Notes: generated by a model from the letters alone, not told the origin. A DNA stretch of 64,000 nt from Burkholderiales bacterium UBA4615 (GCA_002386465.1 DGIT01000140.1:94029-158028), one strand, 5' to 3'; shown: positions 20,790 to 30,010, numbered from the stretch's first letter. Program-made: numbers and translations.

Positions 20790-21071
20790 TCAGGCATTCG
20801 GCCCGAAGAGCAGGGTCTCCACGCCGTACAAACCCGCCAGTTTACGCAAGTTGGGGGGCACGCCCTTGAACGCGGGGCCGTGCGGCGCCTCGCGGCGCAG
20901 TGCGATCAGTACGGCCACCGCCGTTGAGTCGAAGTGAGTAAGACCGGAGAGGTCGATTTCGGGACCGGCGCTGGCGGCCGCGCGGCGCGCCTGAGCCAGC
21001 GCCTCGTTGGCCTCATCGAAGGTGATGCGCGCAGGGAAAGCGGTGTCTGACAAACGGGGCCCGATGCTCAA
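20790..21071 (-). CDS. mlaB: STAS-domain phospholipid transport protein MlaB
   Basis: A 93-residue STAS protein. DLSGLTHFDSTAVAVLIALRRE is the conserved STAS loop and helix. It is placed right after mlaC, as MlaB is in Gram-negative mla operons, where it binds MlaF and stimulates the MlaFEDB transporter. I chose a TTG start at 21071, whose TTGA overlaps the mlaC stop; the longer open frame upstream lies inside mlaC. Confidence 0.85.
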   Translation of the reverse strand: MSIGPRLSDTAFPARITFDEANEALAQARRAAASAGPEIDLSGLTHFDSTAVAVLIALRREAPHGPAFKGVPPNLRKLAGLYGVETLLFGPNA

Positions 21072-21739
21072 TTGGCCTTGGCCTGCGTGAACTTGCGATT
21101 GCGCTCGGCGAGCGCCTGGATGAGGCCATCCATGCCCCGCGCATTCAGCTCCTGCGAGAACTGACCGCGATACGCCTCGATCAGCCAAACGCCCATCACA
21201 TTGAAGTCAAAAATCTTCCAGCCGCTGGTCGACTTCTCGACCCGGTAACTGATCTCGATCGGCTCGCCACGGTTGGAGACGATTTCGGAGCGCACCACAT
21301 ACTCGCCCTGCTCGCCCTGCCCACGCATGGGTTTGATGCGCAGCTGCTGGTCCTTCACCGAAGCCACCGCTCCGGCATAGGTCCTCACCAGCACAGTCCT
21401 GAACTCCGCCATCAGCTGGCGCTGCTGCTGCGGCGTGGCCTGGCGCCAGTGGCGCCCGGTCGCCAGGGCGGTCATACGCTCGAAATCGACATTCGGCATG
21501 ACGGTTTCATCGACGAACTTGAGGATGCCCTGAACGTCGCCGGCCTTGAGCTGCGGGTCTTCCCGGATGCGATCGAGGATGCTGTTGCCAAGCAGCCGGA
21601 TGAATTCATCCGGGGTGGCTGCGGCACCGGGGGCGGCGGACGTTGCCTGGCTCTGCGCCTGCGCGGCCCCGATACCTGCAGCCAGCGCCAGCCAGGCTGT
21701 CAGCAGCACAGAGAGCAGCGTGGTAAGGAAACGATTCAT
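21068..21739 (-). CDS. mlaC: periplasmic phospholipid-binding protein MlaC
   Basis: MlaC shuttles phospholipids between MlaA in the outer membrane and MlaD in the inner membrane. The 223-residue precursor has a signal peptide (hydrophobic stretch then AGIGAAQAQ), and the MlaC fold shows in MPNVDFERMTALATGRHWRQATPQQQ, RTYAGAV and GWKIFDFNVMGVWL near the C-terminus. The ATG at 21739 fits this signal. It starts 19 bases after mlaA. Confidence 0.94.
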   Translation of the reverse strand: MNRFLTTLLSVLLTAWLALAAGIGAAQAQSQATSAAPGAAATPDEFIRLLGNSILDRIREDPQLKAGDVQGILKFVDETVMPNVDFERMTALATGRHWRQATPQQQRQLMAEFRTVLVRTYAGAVASVKDQQLRIKPMRGQGEQGEYVVRSEIVSNRGEPIEISYRVEKSTSGWKIFDFNVMGVWLIEAYRGQFSQELNARGMDGLIQALAERNRKFTQAKAN

Positions 21740-21758
21740 GTGCGTGTCCAGTCCCGAA

Positions 21759-22835
21759 TCAGTCGTCGGAGGGCGGGTCACCATCGTAGATCAGGCTGCC
21801 ACGTCGTTGCAGGTAACCATTTCGAATGAGCAGGTACGGATCGAAAGCCTCATCCAGAAACTGCTGCGCGGGCAGGGCACGAACGCGTTGTTGCAGAAAT
21901 TCAAGGGAGGCCAGGCTGTATCGCACTTGCGTGTTCTTGAAGCGTGCCAGCAGTGCGCCGAACACATCCACCGCGAATCCGACGGTATCGCGCACGGTGG
22001 ACGGCCCGAACAGGGGCAGCATGACGTACGGACCGGGCGGCATGCCCCAGACACCCAGGGTCTGGCCGAAGTCCTCCCGGTGCTTCTCCAGACCCAGCTC
22101 AGTGGCCGGATCGGCAATGCCCAGCACCCCGACCGTTGTGTTGACTGCGAACCGCGCCAGGTCGGAGGCTGCATCGAGGGGCTTGCCCTGCAGCAGGCTG
22201 TTGGCCGCGATGTAGGGGTCCAGAAGGTTGGACATCATGTTGCGCAGACCCGTCTGCACCGGCTGCGGCACATGACGCTCATAGGCGCGAGCGACCGGCA
22301 GCACGAGCGCCTCATCCAGCGCCATGTTGACCGCGAAGATCTGCCGGTTGATCCGCTCGAACGGGTCACGCGGATCGGGGGTGTCATCGGCATCGCGCGC
22401 GGCGTCCGAATCGGCTGCGAGCGCTGGCGCCGGCGTAGCACGGTCCTCGGAAGCCGGGGAAGCCGCGGAAGCCGGTGCGGCTGGTGCCACGGGTGCGGCA
22501 TCGGGTGCAGGGCGAGCCGGATCCCCCGCCTGTGCGGTGACGATCGCTATCGAATCGGCCGTGTCGGACGCTGAAAGCTCCGGGGCCGACGCAATGGATC
22601 CGATGGACGTCTCAGCACTGGACGAAACCACCGCGGCTGGCGTCACCTCGGTCGAGTCCGCAACGGACGTGGTCAGCTCGACGGGCGGCTCGATCGTTGG
22701 CGCTGCAAGGCTAGCCGAGGCCGCAAACGCCTGAGCACTGAGCGCCACTGCAAGCACACCGACGGCGACGCGCCCCCACTTGAGGGTCCATCGCAACCAC
22801 AGCTGATCAGGTCCGAGCCTCACGACGGGTGTCAA
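21759..22835 (-). CDS. mlaA: MlaA/VacJ family protein lacking a lipobox
   Basis: The C-terminal 200 residues are a full MlaA domain: DPFERINRQIFAVN, NLLDPYIAANSLLQGK, RFAVNTTVGVLGI and REDFGQTLGVWGMPPGPYVMLPLFGPS. MlaA normally is an outer-membrane lipoprotein that removes misplaced phospholipids. This protein has no cysteine at all, so it cannot be lipidated; instead residues 21-39 form a signal peptide with an AFA-A type cleavage site. A 110-residue linker (about 41-153) of Ala, Ser, Thr, Pro and Asp separates the signal from the domain. It overlaps mlaD by four bases. Confidence 0.93.
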   Translation of the reverse strand: MTPVVRLGPDQLWLRWTLKWGRVAVGVLAVALSAQAFAASASLAAPTIEPPVELTTSVADSTEVTPAAVVSSSAETSIGSIASAPELSASDTADSIAIVTAQAGDPARPAPDAAPVAPAAPASAASPASEDRATPAPALAADSDAARDADDTPDPRDPFERINRQIFAVNMALDEALVLPVARAYERHVPQPVQTGLRNMMSNLLDPYIAANSLLQGKPLDAASDLARFAVNTTVGVLGIADPATELGLEKHREDFGQTLGVWGMPPGPYVMLPLFGPSTVRDTVGFAVDVFGALLARFKNTQVRYSLASLEFLQQRVRALPAQQFLDEAFDPYLLIRNGYLQRRGSLIYDGDPPSDD

Positions 22836-23326
22836 GGTTTCGATCCCTCCGATGCCTTGTCGCCGCTTTCAGCCGCCTTGTTGAACAGAAACTGGCTGAT
22901 CAGATTTTCAAGCACGACCGCCGACTGGGTCATGCGGATGGTTTCCCCCGCGCCGACCATCTTTTCATCGCCGCCAGCCTCCAGGCCGATGTACTGCTCG
23001 CCCAGCAAGCCTGAGGTGAGGATCTTGGCTGAAGAATCCTTGGGAAAGCGGTAGCGCTCATCAAGCGACAGGATCACGAGCGCCTGATAGGACTTATCGT
23101 CGAAACTAATGGATGTCACCCGTCCCACCACCACACCCGCACTTTTCACGGGCGCACGCACCTTCAGTCCGCCGATGTTGTCAAAGCGTGCCCGTGCCTC
23201 ATAGGTGGCGCCCCCGCCCCAGACGCTGCCCAGGTTGGCCGCCTTGAGCGCCAGAAACAGCAGCGCGGCCAGCCCCAGCAGCACGAAGCCGCCCACCATC
23301 ACATCGATCGATCGTCGCGAGTTCAT
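22832..23326 (-). CDS. mlaD: MlaD, MCE-domain inner-membrane lipid carrier
   Basis: MlaD forms a hexameric ring that receives lipid from or passes it to MlaC. The 164-residue protein has one N-terminal membrane helix (IDVMVGGFVLLGLAALLFLALKAAN) and a single MCE domain with the conserved GLKVRAPVKSAGVVVGRV and LLGEQYIGLEAGG. Length is typical. It lies 37 bases after mlaE and overlaps mlaA by four bases. Confidence 0.96.
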   Translation of the reverse strand: MNSRRSIDVMVGGFVLLGLAALLFLALKAANLGSVWGGGATYEARARFDNIGGLKVRAPVKSAGVVVGRVTSISFDDKSYQALVILSLDERYRFPKDSSAKILTSGLLGEQYIGLEAGGDEKMVGAGETIRMTQSAVVLENLISQFLFNKAAESGDKASEGSKP

Positions 23327-23363
23327 TGTTGAAGCGTCCAGGAAAGCATGCGGTGAGGTCCGG

Positions 23364-24146
23364 TCAGGAGGTGCCGAACATCAGCGCGGTGAGGATGAAA
23401 TCGAAGCCCAGCACCGCCAGGGAGGACACCACGACCGTGGTCGTCGTGGCGCCCGACACCCCTTCGGGCGTGGGCTTGGACTCGTGGCCGACATACAGTG
23501 CAATGAAGGCACAGATGAGGCCGAACACCGCGCTCTTGATCACGCCGTTGGCCACATCCTTCCAGACATCGACTCCTGATTGCATCTGCGACCAGAAGGC
23601 CCCCGCGTCAACGCCGATCAGCAGCACACCCACTCCCCATCCGCCCAGAATGCCGACCGCAGAAAAGATGGCAGCCAGCAGCGGCATGACCAGCAAGGCC
23701 GCGCAAAAACGCGGAGCAAGGATACGCGCCACCGGGTCGACCGCCATCATTTCCATCGCGGCCAGCTGTTCGCCGGCCTTCATGAGACCGATCTCTGCCG
23801 TGAGCGAGGTGCCTGCGCGCCCGGCAAAGAGCAGCGCCGACACCACCGGCCCCAGTTCACGCACCAGAGAGAGTGCCACCAGCAAGCCCAGAGCCTCGGC
23901 CGATCCGTAGCGCTGCAAGGTGTAGTAGCCCTGTAGCCCGAGTACGAAGCCCACGAAAAGACCCGAGACCGCGATGATCGACAAGGACCGATTGCCGATG
24001 ATGTGGATTTGCTCCAGCACCAGCCCGGGGCGCAGCAGCGCAGCCGGTAGTGCGGCGCACAGTCTGACGAAAAAGCGCGCAGCATGGCCCAGTTGCGCCA
24101 CGACTGCGATGACGCGGGCGCCCAGGGCTTCCAGCAATGCCGTCAT
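23364..24146 (-). CDS. mlaE: MlaE, phospholipid ABC transporter permease
   Basis: The 260-residue MlaE permease shows the family hallmarks RELGPVVSALLFAGRAGTSLTAEIGLMKAGEQLAAMEMMAVDP and five or six membrane helices. It forms the core of the MlaFEDB complex. The start overlaps the mlaF stop by four bases. Confidence 0.96.
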   Translation of the reverse strand: MTALLEALGARVIAVVAQLGHAARFFVRLCAALPAALLRPGLVLEQIHIIGNRSLSIIAVSGLFVGFVLGLQGYYTLQRYGSAEALGLLVALSLVRELGPVVSALLFAGRAGTSLTAEIGLMKAGEQLAAMEMMAVDPVARILAPRFCAALLVMPLLAAIFSAVGILGGWGVGVLLIGVDAGAFWSQMQSGVDVWKDVANGVIKSAVFGLICAFIALYVGHESKPTPEGVSGATTTTVVVSSLAVLGFDFILTALMFGTS

Positions 24147-24952
24147 GGGTCCAGCCCCAGGTCAGCGGCCATGGGTGGTGCCGGTTGGTGAAACCGCACC
24201 GGGCCATCCTTGGCACCACTGAAAAATTGAGTCACAAAGGGATCGCCGGCGGACCGCAATGCATCCGGCGTGCCACTGGCCATGATGCGCCCCTCGGCCA
24301 GCAGGTAAATCCGATCGGCAATGGCCAGGGTCTCGGGGACATCATGGGTCACCACGATGCTCGTGGCACCCAGAGCATCGTTCAGTGCGCGGATCAGATG
24401 CGCGATCGTGCCGCGTGAAATAGGATCCAGCCCCGCAAACGGCTCGTCGTAGATCAGCAAGGGCGGATCCAGGGCAGTGGCCCGTGCAAGCGCCACCCGA
24501 CGCGCCATCCCACCCGAAATCTGCGCCGGCGTCTGAGCCGCTGCGCCGCGCAGGCCCACCGCATCCAGTTTCATGAGGACCAGATCGCGGATCATGGTCG
24601 GCGACAGGCGGGTGTGTTCACGCAACGGAAACGCGACGTTATCGAAGACTGACAGGTCGGTAAACAGCGCGCCATGCTGAAAGAGCATGCCCATGCGACG
24701 CCGGATGCGATACAGACCTGCGCGATCCAGTGCCGCGACCTCCTCGCCATCGAACTGCACGCGCCCCGAATCGGGGCGCAGCTGTCCGCCCAGCAAACGC
24801 AGCACCGTGGTCTTGCCCGAACCCGAGCCACCCATGAGCGCCACCACCTCGCCACGATGCGCATGCAGACTCAAGTCGCGCAGCAACTTGCGGCCGTTGT
24901 AGCCGAAGTCGAGCGACTCGATCGAGAGGAAGGGGGTCGGGGATAGGGGCAC
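24143..24952 (-). CDS. mlaF: MlaF, phospholipid ABC transporter ATPase
   Basis: The ATPase of the Mla transporter. Walker A is GGSGSGKTT, the signature is ISGGMARRV, Walker B is LLIYDEPFAGLDP and the H-loop is VVTHDVPE. I set the start at a GTG (24952), giving 269 residues and the usual short N-terminus before FLSIESLDFGY; an upstream TTG at 25012 is possible but adds atypical sequence. Neither has a clear ribosome-binding site. First gene of the mla operon, about 114 bases past the antiporter gene. Confidence 0.93.
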   Translation of the reverse strand: MPLSPTPFLSIESLDFGYNGRKLLRDLSLHAHRGEVVALMGGSGSGKTTVLRLLGGQLRPDSGRVQFDGEEVAALDRAGLYRIRRRMGMLFQHGALFTDLSVFDNVAFPLREHTRLSPTMIRDLVLMKLDAVGLRGAAAQTPAQISGGMARRVALARATALDPPLLIYDEPFAGLDPISRGTIAHLIRALNDALGATSIVVTHDVPETLAIADRIYLLAEGRIMASGTPDALRSAGDPFVTQFFSGAKDGPVRFHQPAPPMAADLGLDP

Positions 24953-25066
24953 GATGCGAGCGTTGAGGCGAGGCGATGCAGTGCGCACCGAAACCGCGCA
25001 GCAGTGTATCAAGGTCGAGGATCAGTGATTTCTGATGGACCCGGCGTCGTTGAGGCCACGCACTGA

Positions 25067-27070
25067 TCAGGCGCGACGACGGACCAGCCGATCCTCCGCC
25101 GCATGGACCTGCTCCACCGTCCCCACCAGTACCAGCGTATCGCCGGCCTGCAGGCGCAGATCGGATGGCCACTGCAGGCGCCTGCGGCCATCCTGCACCA
25201 GAGCGCTGATGTCGCACCCCTCGAGCGGAAGACTAGAGAGCTCCCGGCCCACGGCCGCAGACCCCGGGGGAATGGTCACGGCATGCAACCTGCGGTGATC
25301 CGCCTCGATGGTTTCGACCTCATGGTCATCAGCCCCGTGAAAATAGCTGCGCAGCAGGCTGTAGCGGTCTTCGCGGATCGAACGGATGCGGCGCAACACC
25401 CGCGCCAGCGGCGCGCCTGCGAGTGCCAGCGCATGGGACGCCAGCATCAGGCTACCCTCGACCACCTCGGGCACCACTTCCGTCGCGCCGGCCTGACGCA
25501 GCCGCTCGAGCTCGGCATCGGTCGCTGTGCGCACCACCACTGGCAACTGTGGCGCCAGCTCGCGCACGACCTTGAGCAGACGCACCGTGGTGGGCGTGTC
25601 GTCGTAGGTCACCACCAGGACGGACGCCCGGTGCAAGCCGGCAGCCAGCAAGGTCTCACGGCGCGTGGCATCGCCCAGTACGACCGATTCGCCGGCGGTG
25701 GCCGCTTCGCGCACCCGGTCGGCGTCCAGGTCGAGGGCGACGAAAGGCACCGACTCGGCCTCCAGCACGTGGGCCAGACTCTGGCCGCTGCGCCCATAGC
25801 CGCAGATGATGATGTGCTTGTCACGCGACAGGCTGCGCGCGGCAATGGTCTGCAGCTGCAGCGATCGCATCAGCCATTCCTGACCCGATGCGCGCAGCGC
25901 CAGCCAGTCGGCGCGCGCGATCAGCCAGGGGCTGGCCAGCATGGAGATCAGCATCGCCGCCATGATCGGTTGCAGCAGGTCCCGGTCAATGAGCCTTGAA
26001 TCACCTGCCAGTGTGAGCAAAATGAAGGCAAACTCGCCGCCTTGCGTCAGCCAGACCGCCGTGCGAATGGCCGTAGGCGCCGGGTCGCGCATGATCCAGC
26101 ACACCGCCGCCACGATCCCGAATTTGATGAGTACCGGCACCAGCGTGAGTGCCAACACCGTGGGCCAGGCATCAAGCACCACGGCCAGGTCCAGGCGCAT
26201 GCCGATCGTGATGAAAAAGATGCCAAGCAGGATGTCGCGAAACGGCTTGATGTCTTCTTCAACCTGATAGCGATATTCGGTCTCGGAGATCAGCATGCCA
26301 GCGACAAAGGCGCCCAGTTCCATCGACAGGCCGGCACGCTTGGTGAGCCAGGCGAGCAGCAGCGCCACCAGCAGAATGTTGAGCGTGAACAGTTCATGCG
26401 AGCGCTGACGCGCCACCTGCATGAACCAGCCCTGCATCAGCGTCGGGCCGAAGCGCAGCAGCACCACGAGCAGCACGGCCGCCTTGGCGAGCGCCCAACC
26501 GATCGAGATCACCCAGTGCTCATCGCCGCCGCCAAGCGCCGGAATCACAATGAGCAAAGGGATGAGCGCGAGGTCCTGAAAGAGCAGCACCGCGAACACC
26601 CGCCGGCCGTGCTCGGTTTCCAGCTCATGGCGCTCGCTCAGCAGCTTGCTGACCAATGCCGTCGAAGACATGGCCAGCGCACTGCCCAGAGCCAACCCGC
26701 CTCGCCAGTCGAGCCCTGCGGGCGCGAGCCCCGACAGCCAGGCCGTGGGCATCAGAACCACCGCTGCCATGACCGCCAGAATGGTGAGCACCACCTGCGC
26801 CGAGCCGTGTCCGAACACGAAGCGGCGCATGGCCCGCAGTTTGGTGAGATTGAACTCCAGCCCGAGCGTGAACATCAGGAACACCACGCCCAGTTCAGCG
26901 AGCGTGTGCATGGCCGCGCCATCGCCAGAAACCACCGAGGCGAACGGCCCGAGCACCACTCCAACCAGCAGATAGGCCACCAGCGGGGGCATGCCGAGAC
27001 GGCGCAGCAGCAGCACCGACACGATGCTGGCCGCAAGCAGCAGCAGGGTGACTTCAAGGGCCGAAAGCAT
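25067..27070 (-). CDS. CPA2 monovalent cation:proton antiporter with TrkA domains (KefB/YbaL-like)
   Basis: A 667-residue membrane protein. The first 390 residues are a Na+/H+ exchanger-type domain of 12-13 helices with GLEFNLTKLRAMR and LALGSALAMSSTALVSKLL. Then comes a TrkA-N Rossmann domain (IIICGYGRSGQSLAHVLEAE near residue 425), and a TrkA-C domain ends the chain. This layout is that of glutathione- or nucleotide-gated K+/H+ efflux systems; which ion is moved cannot be said. It is divergent from kdsD with only 58 bases between. Confidence 0.93.
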   Translation of the reverse strand: MLSALEVTLLLLAASIVSVLLLRRLGMPPLVAYLLVGVVLGPFASVVSGDGAAMHTLAELGVVFLMFTLGLEFNLTKLRAMRRFVFGHGSAQVVLTILAVMAAVVLMPTAWLSGLAPAGLDWRGGLALGSALAMSSTALVSKLLSERHELETEHGRRVFAVLLFQDLALIPLLIVIPALGGGDEHWVISIGWALAKAAVLLVVLLRFGPTLMQGWFMQVARQRSHELFTLNILLVALLLAWLTKRAGLSMELGAFVAGMLISETEYRYQVEEDIKPFRDILLGIFFITIGMRLDLAVVLDAWPTVLALTLVPVLIKFGIVAAVCWIMRDPAPTAIRTAVWLTQGGEFAFILLTLAGDSRLIDRDLLQPIMAAMLISMLASPWLIARADWLALRASGQEWLMRSLQLQTIAARSLSRDKHIIICGYGRSGQSLAHVLEAESVPFVALDLDADRVREAATAGESVVLGDATRRETLLAAGLHRASVLVVTYDDTPTTVRLLKVVRELAPQLPVVVRTATDAELERLRQAGATEVVPEVVEGSLMLASHALALAGAPLARVLRRIRSIREDRYSLLRSYFHGADDHEVETIEADHRRLHAVTIPPGSAAVGRELSSLPLEGCDISALVQDGRRRLQWPSDLRLQAGDTLVLVGTVEQVHAAEDRLVRRRA

Positions 27071-27116
27071 GAGGGGCGGTGTCCTGGGGGCGGGCAGGCA
27101 GCGTCGGGGGCGGCGC

Positions 27117-27122
27117 TATACT
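27117..27122 (+). promoter_or_regulatory. -10-like TATACT directly before kdsD
   Basis: TATACT ends seven bases before the kdsD ATG (27129), so a transcript from it would start at or next to the start codon. There is no ribosome-binding site in the short gap, which fits a leaderless mRNA, but no convincing -35 is visible. Confidence 0.3.
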
Positions 27123-27128
27123 CATCTG

Positions 27129-28127
27129 ATGCCCGAGCCGATTGTAGCCACCCCCCTCGAGGCCGAACGCCTGATTGCCCGGGCGCGTGAGGTCTTGCGC
27201 ATCGAGGCCGATGCGGTTGAAGCCCTCATCGGACGCGTCGGCGCGGACTTTGCCCACGCCTGCCAGCTGATCCTGGCCTGCCGCGGCCGGGTGGTGGTGA
27301 GCGGCATGGGGAAGTCGGGGCATGTCGCCCGCAAACTGGCCGCCACGCTGGCGTCCACCGGCACACCCGCCTTTTTCGTGCACCCCGCCGAGGCCAGCCA
27401 TGGCGACCTGGGCATGGTGACCCGCGACGACGTTTTCATTGCTCTGTCCAATTCCGGGCGCACAGACGAGCTGCTCGCCATCCTGACCCCGGTCAAGCGG
27501 CAAGGCGCCAAGCTGATCGCAATGACCGGCGACCCCGAGTCCCCGCTGGCCCGTCAAGCGGACGCGCATCTCGATGCCCGGGTCGACAAGGAAGCCTGCC
27601 CTCTCAACCTGGCGCCCACCGCCAGTACCACGGCCGCACTGGCGCTGGGCGATGCGCTGGCGGTGGCCCTGCTCGATGCCCGCGGCTTCGGGGCCGATGA
27701 CTTTGCGCGCTCGCATCCCGGCGGCTCGCTCGGACGCAAGCTGCTCACCCATGTGGCCGACGTGATGCGCACCGGCGAAGCCGTGCCCACGGTGCCGCTG
27801 GGCTCAAGCCTGACCGCAGCGATTCTGGAGGTGACCCGCAAGCGCATGGGCATGACCGCGGTGGTCTCGCCCGAAGGCAGGCTGGCTGGCGTCTTCACCG
27901 ACGGCGATCTGCGTCGGCTGCTCGAGCGCACCACCGATTTGCGCAGCCTGACCGTGGACGAGGTGATGACACGCGAGGCCGCGACCATCGGCCCGCAGGA
28001 TCTGGCCGTCGAGGCGGTCCGGCGCATGGAGGAACGGCGCATCAACCAGCTGCCGGTTATCGATGCCCACGCCCAGGTGGTCGGCGCCCTGCATATTCAC
28101 GACCTGCTGCTGGCGCGCGTGGTATGA
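27129..28127 (+). CDS. kdsD: arabinose-5-phosphate isomerase KdsD
   Basis: KdsD converts ribulose-5-P to arabinose-5-P, the first step of Kdo synthesis for LPS. The 332-residue protein has an N-terminal SIS sugar-isomerase domain (VVSGMGKSGHVARKLAATLASTGTP, ALSNSGRTDELL) and two C-terminal CBS domains (from about residue 210). It begins a plus-strand run into kdsC, lptC, lptA and lptB, and overlaps kdsC by four bases. Confidence 0.96.
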   Translation: MPEPIVATPLEAERLIARAREVLRIEADAVEALIGRVGADFAHACQLILACRGRVVVSGMGKSGHVARKLAATLASTGTPAFFVHPAEASHGDLGMVTRDDVFIALSNSGRTDELLAILTPVKRQGAKLIAMTGDPESPLARQADAHLDARVDKEACPLNLAPTASTTAALALGDALAVALLDARGFGADDFARSHPGGSLGRKLLTHVADVMRTGEAVPTVPLGSSLTAAILEVTRKRMGMTAVVSPEGRLAGVFTDGDLRRLLERTTDLRSLTVDEVMTREAATIGPQDLAVEAVRRMEERRINQLPVIDAHAQVVGALHIHDLLLARVV

Positions 28128-28684
28128 GCGCGCCTGCTTCAGATCCTCAGGCTGACGCGGCCCTGGCGCGCGCCGCCGCAGTGCGCCTGATGGCCTTCGA
28201 TGTGGACGGCACACTGACCGATGGCGGCATTCATATCAGCGCCCAGGGCGAAGCCCACAAGCGATTCTCGGTGCGCGATGGCCTCGGCCTGGTGCTCCTG
28301 CGCGACAACGGTATCCGGGTGGCGATCGTCACTGGCCGCAGCTCGGCGATCGTCGAGCAACGGGCCCGCGAACTGGGTATCGAGGAGGTGATCCAGGGCG
28401 TAGCAGACAAATCGCAGGTGATGCGCGGCCTGGCCGAGCGACACCGGTTGCAGCTCGACCAATGCGGTTTCATGGGCGACGACTGGCCCGACCTGCCTGC
28501 GATGCGCGTGGTGGGTTTCGCTGCCGCTGTACAGGATGCCGCGCCTGCCGTGCGAGAGGCCGCCCACTGGTGCGCCCATGCGGCGGGCGGGCACGGTGCA
28601 GCCCGCGAACTGGCGGAATACATCCTGCACGCACAGGGCCGCATGGATGCCGCGCTGGGCCGTTTCGACGGTCGGCGCGCCTGA
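28124..28684 (+). CDS. kdsC: 3-deoxy-manno-octulosonate-8-phosphatase KdsC
   Basis: KdsC removes phosphate from Kdo-8-P. The 186-residue HAD protein has the nucleophile motif DVDGTLTDGG, motif II VTGRSS, the Lys of motif III (VADKSQVM), and motif IV GDDWPDLP. It is a cap-less C0 HAD enzyme, tetrameric in relatives. ATGA overlap with kdsD and nine bases before lptC indicate tight co-translation. Confidence 0.96.
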   Translation: MSAPASDPQADAALARAAAVRLMAFDVDGTLTDGGIHISAQGEAHKRFSVRDGLGLVLLRDNGIRVAIVTGRSSAIVEQRARELGIEEVIQGVADKSQVMRGLAERHRLQLDQCGFMGDDWPDLPAMRVVGFAAAVQDAAPAVREAAHWCAHAAGGHGAARELAEYILHAQGRMDAALGRFDGRRA

Positions 28685-28693
28685 GCACAGCCC

Positions 28694-29299
28694 ATGAACC
28701 AGCGCCTGCGTGACCGGCTGGCCGCCGCGGTGTCGGTGGCACTGCTGGCAGCCCTGAGCCTGTTTACCCTGTACCTGGCCCAGCGCGCCGCGCGTGATCG
28801 GGAGCGCCCTGCGGCGGCGGCACCGGCGGCCGGCGAACCGGACTATTTCGTCGATCGGATGGCGCTCCTCACCATGAACGATGCCGGCGCGCCGGCGTAT
28901 CGGCTGCAAGCCAGCAGCCTTACTCACTTTCCGGCTGACGATATGGCCCAGTTCGAAGCACCGGTGATGGTGAGCCTGGACCCCGCCCGGCCACGGGTCA
29001 CCGTGACCGCCGACCGCGGCCGATTGCTCAATCAGGCGTCCCGTCGCGAGCATGAAGTCCAGTTGTCGGGGCACGTGAACGTGGTGCGGGAAGCCCGCAA
29101 GGATTCCGCCGAGCTGGTGGCGGTCACGGACTTTGCAGTCGTGCTGCCGAGCGCCGATGTCGTGCGCACCGACCGGCCGATCACCATCACCCATGGCCCC
29201 CATCGGCTTGAGGCGGTGGGAATGGAGCTCGATAACAAGGCCCGGCGACTGCGGTTAGACTCGAAAGTCAGGGCCACGCTTGAGCCGCCCTCGCGCTGA
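28694..29299 (+). CDS. lptC: LPS export ABC transporter periplasmic protein LptC
   Basis: LptC is the bitopic inner-membrane protein that passes LPS from LptB2FG to LptA. The 201-residue product has one N-terminal helix (VSVALLAALSLFTLYLAQRA) and a jellyroll domain with YFVDRMALLTMNDAG..AYRLQASSLTHFPADD, typical of betaproteobacterial LptC. The assignment also rests on its place between kdsC and lptA. Confidence 0.93.
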   Translation: MNQRLRDRLAAAVSVALLAALSLFTLYLAQRAARDRERPAAAAPAAGEPDYFVDRMALLTMNDAGAPAYRLQASSLTHFPADDMAQFEAPVMVSLDPARPRVTVTADRGRLLNQASRREHEVQLSGHVNVVREARKDSAELVAVTDFAVVLPSADVVRTDRPITITHGPHRLEAVGMELDNKARRLRLDSKVRATLEPPSR

Positions 29300-29359
29300 C
29301 GCCGTCCATACCGATCCACACCACCCTCATCCGCAGCCTTTTCGCATCCTGCCACCCGC

Positions 29360-30010
29360 ATGCAGCGCCTTGCCCCACCAATCGCCCTTGTGAGCCGGCC
29401 ACTAGCAGTCCTGTGCGCGACGCTGGTCGGCCTGCTGGCCACCGGCACCGCACTGGGCGAGCGGGCGGATCGCTTCAAGCCCACCCAGGTCGAAGCCGAC
29501 CGCATGGATTACGACGACGTCAAGCAAGTCAATGTGTTCACCGGGTCGGTGGTGCTCAGCCGCGGCACCATGCTCATCAGGGGCGATCGCATGGTCGTCT
29601 CTCAAGACCCCGAGGGCTATCAGTACGGCACCACAACCGGTCGGCTGGCCAGCTTCAGGCAAAAACGCGACGGGGTCGACGAGTGGATCGAAGGCTACGG
29701 CGAAGAGATCTACTACGACGGCAAGACCGAAGTGGTCACTTTGCGCCGCAAAGCCAAGGTGCGGCGCCTGGAAGGCACGCGGGTTATGGATGAAATCGAT
29801 GGCCCGCTGATCGTGTACGACAGTCGGACCGAGCAATTCAATGTGCAGGGCGGCCAGGCGTCGGGCCCGACGGCCAGCGGCAACAGTCGGGTGAAGGTGG
29901 TGATTCAGCCCAGGCTCACCGACCCGTCCGAACCCTTGCCTGCCAGCGGCGCGCCTGGCGGAGCCACCACCACCCCCGCGCCCGGCACCCGACGCCCGCC
30001 GGCGCGCTGA
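29360..30010 (+). CDS. lptA: LPS transport periplasmic protein LptA
   Basis: LptA forms the periplasmic bridge for LPS. The 216-residue precursor has a signal peptide (hydrophobic VLCATLVGLLATGTALG) and an OstA-type jellyroll: QVEADRMDYDDVKQVNVFTGSVVLSRGTMLIRGDRMVV. The last 40 residues are Pro/Ala/Thr-rich and probably disordered. It is 60 bases after lptC and 13 before lptB. Confidence 0.95.
   Translation: MQRLAPPIALVSRPLAVLCATLVGLLATGTALGERADRFKPTQVEADRMDYDDVKQVNVFTGSVVLSRGTMLIRGDRMVVSQDPEGYQYGTTTGRLASFRQKRDGVDEWIEGYGEEIYYDGKTEVVTLRRKAKVRRLEGTRVMDEIDGPLIVYDSRTEQFNVQGGQASGPTASGNSRVKVVIQPRLTDPSEPLPASGAPGGATTTPAPGTRRPPAR

Noticed and set aside
24953..25012. TTG at 25012 as mlaF start
   Set aside because: It adds 20 residues unlike MlaF N-termini and lacks a ribosome-binding site; the GTG at 24952 gives the family length, though it too has no clear site.
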